A DNA stretch of 64,000 bases. Origin: Oscillospiraceae bacterium (GTDB lineage: Bacteria > Bacillota > Clostridia > Oscillospirales > CAG-272). Shown here one piece after another: positions 61,738 to 64,000 of this stretch. A program made the translations under genes and the position numbers. The first letter of the stretch is position 1, and each line of letters starts with the position of its first letter. The notes under the pieces were generated by a model. That model was not told where the DNA came from. It saw only the letters and a program-made list of their open reading frames with translations, and did no database searches. The stretch spans positions 1 to 64,000 of the forward strand of contig SVSH01000002.1 of NCBI GenBank assembly GCA_015064395.1, written 5' to 3'.

Positions 61738-61823
61738 CTCCAAAAACTTTACTCAAAAAATTCCTTTCAAGTTTTTTGAAAGGGGCGCGGGGGAAACCTT
61801 TTGTACACAAAAGTTTCCCCCGC
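61738..61823 (-). repeat. Hairpin repeat with C-rich flank
   Basis: tttcaagttttttgaaaggggcgc followed by hairpin gcgggggaaac..gtttcccccgc (61787-61823, extended by cttttgt/acaaaag). Related in inverted orientation to 62632-62700 and 62763-62860. Confidence 0.7.
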
Positions 61824-61854
61824 ATCCATAAACTACTACTAATGAGGTGTTATT

Positions 61855-62610
61855 ATGAGAAGATATGTGATCGCCGGCAACTGGAAGATGAACTTCACGC
61901 CTTCCCAGGCAACGGCATTTATCAACGAGATCAAGCCCATGGTCGAGGGCAAGGACAACTGCGACATCGTGTTCTGCGCTCCCTACGTAACCATCGCCGC
62001 CGCTATGGAGGCTGCCAAGGGATCCAACATCAAGATCGGTGCCGAGAACGTTCACTTTGAGGCAAAGGGCGCATACACCGGCGAGGTTTCCGCCGAGATG
62101 CTCAAGGAGATCGGCGTTGAGTACGTCATCATCGGTCACTCCGAGAGAAGACAGTACTTCGGCGAGACGGACGAGACCGTTAACAAGAGAACCAAGGCGG
62201 CTCTGGCTGCCGGCATGAAGGTTCTTCTGTGCCTGGGCGAGGTCAAGGAGCAAAGACTGGCCGGTATTACCAAGGAAATCGTCTCCATGCAGACCAAGCT
62301 GGACCTTGCCGGCATTTCCGCCGAGGACATGAAGAACGTCATCATCGCCTACGAGCCCGTTTGGGCCATCGGCACGGGACTTACGGCTACGCCCGAGCAG
62401 GCAGACGAGACCTGCGGCCAGATCCGTGAGGCACTTGCCGAGATCTATGGCGCTGAGGTTGCTGAGGCGACCATCATCCAGTACGGTGGCTCCATGAACG
62501 AAAAGAACGCAGCTGAGCTGCTCGCTAAGACCAACGTCGACGGCGGCCTCATCGGCGGCGCATCGCTCGTCGCTGAAAAGTTCACCGCGATCGTGGACGC
62601 TGCACAGTAA
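61855..62610 (+). CDS. tpiA: Triosephosphate isomerase
   Basis: A 251-residue TIM barrel that interconverts dihydroxyacetone phosphate and glyceraldehyde 3-phosphate. Lys in AGNWKMN (about 11), His in IIGHSERR (about 97) and catalytic Glu in AYEPVWAIGTG (about 167) are present. It follows pgk with a 165-bp hairpin-filled gap; gapdh is not in the window. Its codon bias is strong like pgk. GAGGTG precedes the ATG. Confidence 0.97.
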   Translation: MRRYVIAGNWKMNFTPSQATAFINEIKPMVEGKDNCDIVFCAPYVTIAAAMEAAKGSNIKIGAENVHFEAKGAYTGEVSAEMLKEIGVEYVIIGHSERRQYFGETDETVNKRTKAALAAGMKVLLCLGEVKEQRLAGITKEIVSMQTKLDLAGISAEDMKNVIIAYEPVWAIGTGLTATPEQADETCGQIREALAEIYGAEVAEATIIQYGGSMNEKNAAELLAKTNVDGGLIGGASLVAEKFTAIVDAAQ

Positions 62611-62631
62611 GGAACGAGAACTAAATAATGG

Positions 62632-62700
62632 GCGAGGGGAACTTTTTTGAAAAAAAGTTCCCCTCGCGCTCCCTTCAAAAAACTTTAAGGAAAAAAGGAT
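62632..62700 (+). repeat. Hairpin repeat behind tpiA
   Basis: 17-bp perfect arms gcgaggggaactttttt/aaaaaagttcccctcgc (62632-62667) followed by gctcccttcaaaaaacttta-aggaaaa. Probably also the tpiA terminator. Confidence 0.75.
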
Positions 62701-62762
62701 AAGAATAGATTTTGAGAAAAAGTGCAAATCCTTGCAGTTCTGAAGATTTCTTGGAGGGAGGG

Positions 62763-62860
62763 GCCGTAAGGGAACCTTCTTTCAAGAAGGTTCCCTTACG
62801 GCACAAAAAAGAAAAAAGGTTTCCCCCGCACCCCTTTCCAAAAAACCTTAAGGAAAAGGA
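62763..62860 (+). repeat. Hairpin repeat, second copy behind tpiA
   Basis: 19-bp perfect arms gccgtaagggaaccttctt/aagaaggttcccttacggc (62763-62802), then ggtttcccccgcacccc and a ccaaaaaaccttaaggaaaa tail shared with the other copies. Confidence 0.75.
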
Positions 62861-63028
62861 AATGGCTTGCCCGTAGGGACTGGGGAACGGAGTAAATCCG
62901 CAAAGTGGATCTATGCCGAGCGGAGCGAGGAGAGCCTCCCGGACGATCCGTAACAAAGGCAAAGCCCCATGGAACGGACGGTCGAGGAGGCCAGCCCATA
63001 GCGAGATGGTATAAAATCTACGCAAACC
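62861..63028. other. Non-coding stretch
   Basis: I see no gene, ribosome site or strong structure here other than part of the repeat-filled gap between tpiA and the PNPOx gene. Confidence 0.5.
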
Positions 63029-63103
63029 CGTAGGGGCGAACTGTGTTCGCCCGCTAGAAAGGAAAGGCAACAACCACACGGGCGAACACAGTTCGCCCCT
63101 ACG
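63029..63103. repeat. Perfect 25-bp inverted repeat
   Basis: Left arm 63029-63053 (cgtaggggcgaactgtgttc plus gcccg) and right arm 63079-63103 are exact reverse complements with a 25-nt spacer. Each arm is itself a partial palindrome (gggcgaac/gttcgccc). Related degenerate copy at 52463-52517. Confidence 0.85.
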
Positions 63104-63123
63104 AGAAAGAATGAAATTGAAAC

Positions 63124-63148
63124 CGCCCTCGGCACACGGCCGGGGGCG
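63124..63148 (-). terminator. Terminator of the PNPOx gene
   Basis: cgccctcggc/gccgggggcg with a 5-nt loop. Nearly the same hairpin recurs at 63936-63960. Confidence 0.7.
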
Positions 63149-63157
63149 TATTTGTCG

Positions 63158-63595
63158 TTATTTCGTAAAATCAATGTCGTACCGTTCGCCGTGGGAGAAC
63201 AGCACGCCGCTCGTCAGGCGGATGCGCAAAATGATGGTGTTGGGATCCGATTCGTTGGTGTGGCCGTTGTCGTACCATTCGGCAAAGGCCGTGCGCAGTT
63301 TGTCGGCCATATCCGCGTTTTCGGGGGAGAGAATATGTCCCATGCTCTCACCCAGTCCCTGCGCCGTGAACCAGTCCCCGCAGATGGCGATCTTTGGGTT
63401 GCTCTGCAACTGCTGTATCTTGTTTGACAGTGCGTGGGTGACGACGTAAAACGAGCCGTCCTCGTAGTATGTATTGACCGCTCTGACAAAGGGCGTGTGG
63501 TCTTGCTCGGTCGCGATGGCGATCAGATTGTCATGTCCAAAACGACGGGTCATCAGCTCCTGCACGTGCGCGTCTTGCGAGAAATTTGTTTTCAT
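63158..63595 (-). CDS. Pyridoxamine 5'-phosphate oxidase-like FMN-binding protein
   Basis: A 145-residue split-barrel protein (LIAIATEQDHTPFVRAVNTY, then YVVTHALSNKIQQLQ-NPKIAICGDWF). Such small PNPOx-like proteins bind FMN or F420 and reduce diverse substrates; the substrate is not readable. AGGAGAG precedes the ATG at 63595. Its promoter carries a palindrome at the start site, and a Cro-type regulator is divergent. Confidence 0.85.
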   Translation of the reverse strand: MKTNFSQDAHVQELMTRRFGHDNLIAIATEQDHTPFVRAVNTYYEDGSFYVVTHALSNKIQQLQSNPKIAICGDWFTAQGLGESMGHILSPENADMADKLRTAFAEWYDNGHTNESDPNTIILRIRLTSGVLFSHGERYDIDFTK

Positions 63596-63622
63596 TGTTT
63601 GCTCTCCTGCTATGTATTTTGA

Positions 63623-63639
63623 ATGTCCGTTAAGGACAT
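63623..63639. promoter_or_regulatory. Candidate operator at the PNPOx start site
   Basis: ATGTCC-GTTAA-GGACAT, perfect 6-bp arms, located 5-20 nt downstream of the minus-strand -10 box. Confidence 0.5.
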
Positions 63640-63643
63640 GGAT

Positions 63644-63672
63644 ATTATACTCTCTATATAGACAATCGTCAA
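63644..63672 (-). promoter_or_regulatory. Promoter of the PNPOx gene
   Basis: Minus strand TTGACG (63667-63672) and TATAAT (63644-63649), 17-bp spacer. Confidence 0.75.
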
Positions 63673-63687
63673 TAGCATGAGTATAAA
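63659..63687 (+). promoter_or_regulatory. Promoter of the Cro-type regulator
   Basis: TAGACA (63659-63664) and TATAAA (63682-63687), 17-bp spacer, overlapping the divergent PNPOx promoter. Confidence 0.55.
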
Positions 63688-63711
63688 TTAAAATGATAAA
63701 GGGGTGAATTT

Positions 63712-63930
63712 ATGATTTCATACGCACCGCTTTACCAAACGATGAAGGCGAAGGGAATTACGACATATAAGCTGGTCAATCAGTATCATTTGAGCTGTAG
63801 CTTGTTGGATCGGCTCAAGCATAATAAGCCGATCAGCACGGTGACACTCAACGATCTTTGCACGATATTGGATTGTCGCGTGGAAGACGTTTTGGTGTAT
63901 TGTAAAGACGAAAATTCAGATCTTGATTAA
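63712..63930 (+). CDS. Cro/cI-type small regulator
   Basis: A 72-residue HTH protein (ITTYKLVNQYHLSCSLLDRL, then ISTVTLNDLCTILDCRVEDVL) of the group often labelled HTH_26. AAAGGGGTG precedes the ATG. It is divergent from the PNPOx gene and its promoter overlaps that of its neighbour, so it may control both. Confidence 0.82.
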   Translation: MISYAPLYQTMKAKGITTYKLVNQYHLSCSLLDRLKHNKPISTVTLNDLCTILDCRVEDVLVYCKDENSDLD

Positions 63931-63935
63931 GCGAA

Positions 63936-63966
63936 CGCCCTCGGCAAACAGCCGAGGGCGATTTTG
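63936..63966 (+). terminator. Terminator of the Cro-type regulator
   Basis: cgccctcggc/gccgagggcg, loop aaaca, followed by ATTTTG. Confidence 0.8.
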
Positions 63967-63972
63967 TAGATG

Positions 63973-64000
63973 TTACTTTTTCAGAGCGGCTTCGATGGTA
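63973..64000 (-). CDS. Possible 3' end of a gene leaving the window
   Basis: On the minus strand an open frame ends ...TIEAALKK followed by TAA. Only about 9 codons are visible; the product cannot be named. Confidence 0.35.

Noticed and set aside
60365..61825. A 486-codon open frame on the minus strand over pgk
   Set aside because: Antisense to phosphoglycerate kinase, whose catalytic motifs are intact; shadow frame from strong codon bias.

Overview
The window looks like a chromosomal segment of a moderately GC-rich, Gram-positive, spore-former-type member of the Clostridia (Oscillospirales/Christensenellales-like gut lineages are my guess; the order is inference). The basis is HPr kinase, SpoVG, the holB-ricT-trmN6 gene order, MtaB, Upp, BspA-type leucine-rich repeats, SLH domains, and consensus TTGACA-17-TATAAT promoters with AGGAGG ribosome sites throughout. 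No rRNA-based or database identification was possible.

Layout. 1-180: last bases of a 23S rRNA gene with no 5S gene behind it, then a terminator. 360-12300: Mg2+ transporter MgtE, two XRE regulators, an SLC13/ArsB permease, an SLH lipoprotein, DUF898, release factor RF3, two paralogous small lipoproteins, an EamA permease, a palindrome-rich non-coding block with an XRE gene, and L28. 12440-18800: an uncharacterised gene behind mtaB, then upp and an RluA-lnt pair. 18800-28700: tRNA-Val(GAC), a hairpin/GTGAAAT repeat block, small regulators and membrane proteins, a leucine-rich-repeat lipoprotein, an isolated phage tail-appendage gene, YetF/DUF4363, and an acyl-CoA synthetase-MarR operon with a candidate operator. 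28690-36900: malic enzyme and fumarase, a divergent TetR gene with a perfect 22-bp palindrome and a large lipoprotein, and a Gfo/Idh/MocA plus sugar epimerase pair.

36970-43910: a compact, intact phage head module (terminase small and large subunits, nozzle-like protein, portal, scaffold, major capsid, connector) with no integrase, replication, lysis or further tail genes, sitting between ordinary housekeeping genes. 43960-58720: hprK, a three-gene cassette of unknown function, a PrsA-like foldase, DagK, a phosphoesterase, SpoVG, MurC, a GH4 glycosidase, a lipoprotein, then holB-ricT-ferredoxin-trmN6 and ttcA. 58900-64000: a CPA2 antiporter, pgk and tpiA separated by hairpin repeats, a PNPOx-like protein and a small Cro-type regulator sharing a divergent promoter region.

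The strongest leads are the capsid-only phage module and its distant orphan tail gene, both preceded by tiny ORFs with ATGA stop-start overlaps; several families of structured intergenic repeats; four palindromes placed on promoters next to likely cognate regulators; and a ferredoxin gene inserted directly behind an RG-rich-extended RicT.
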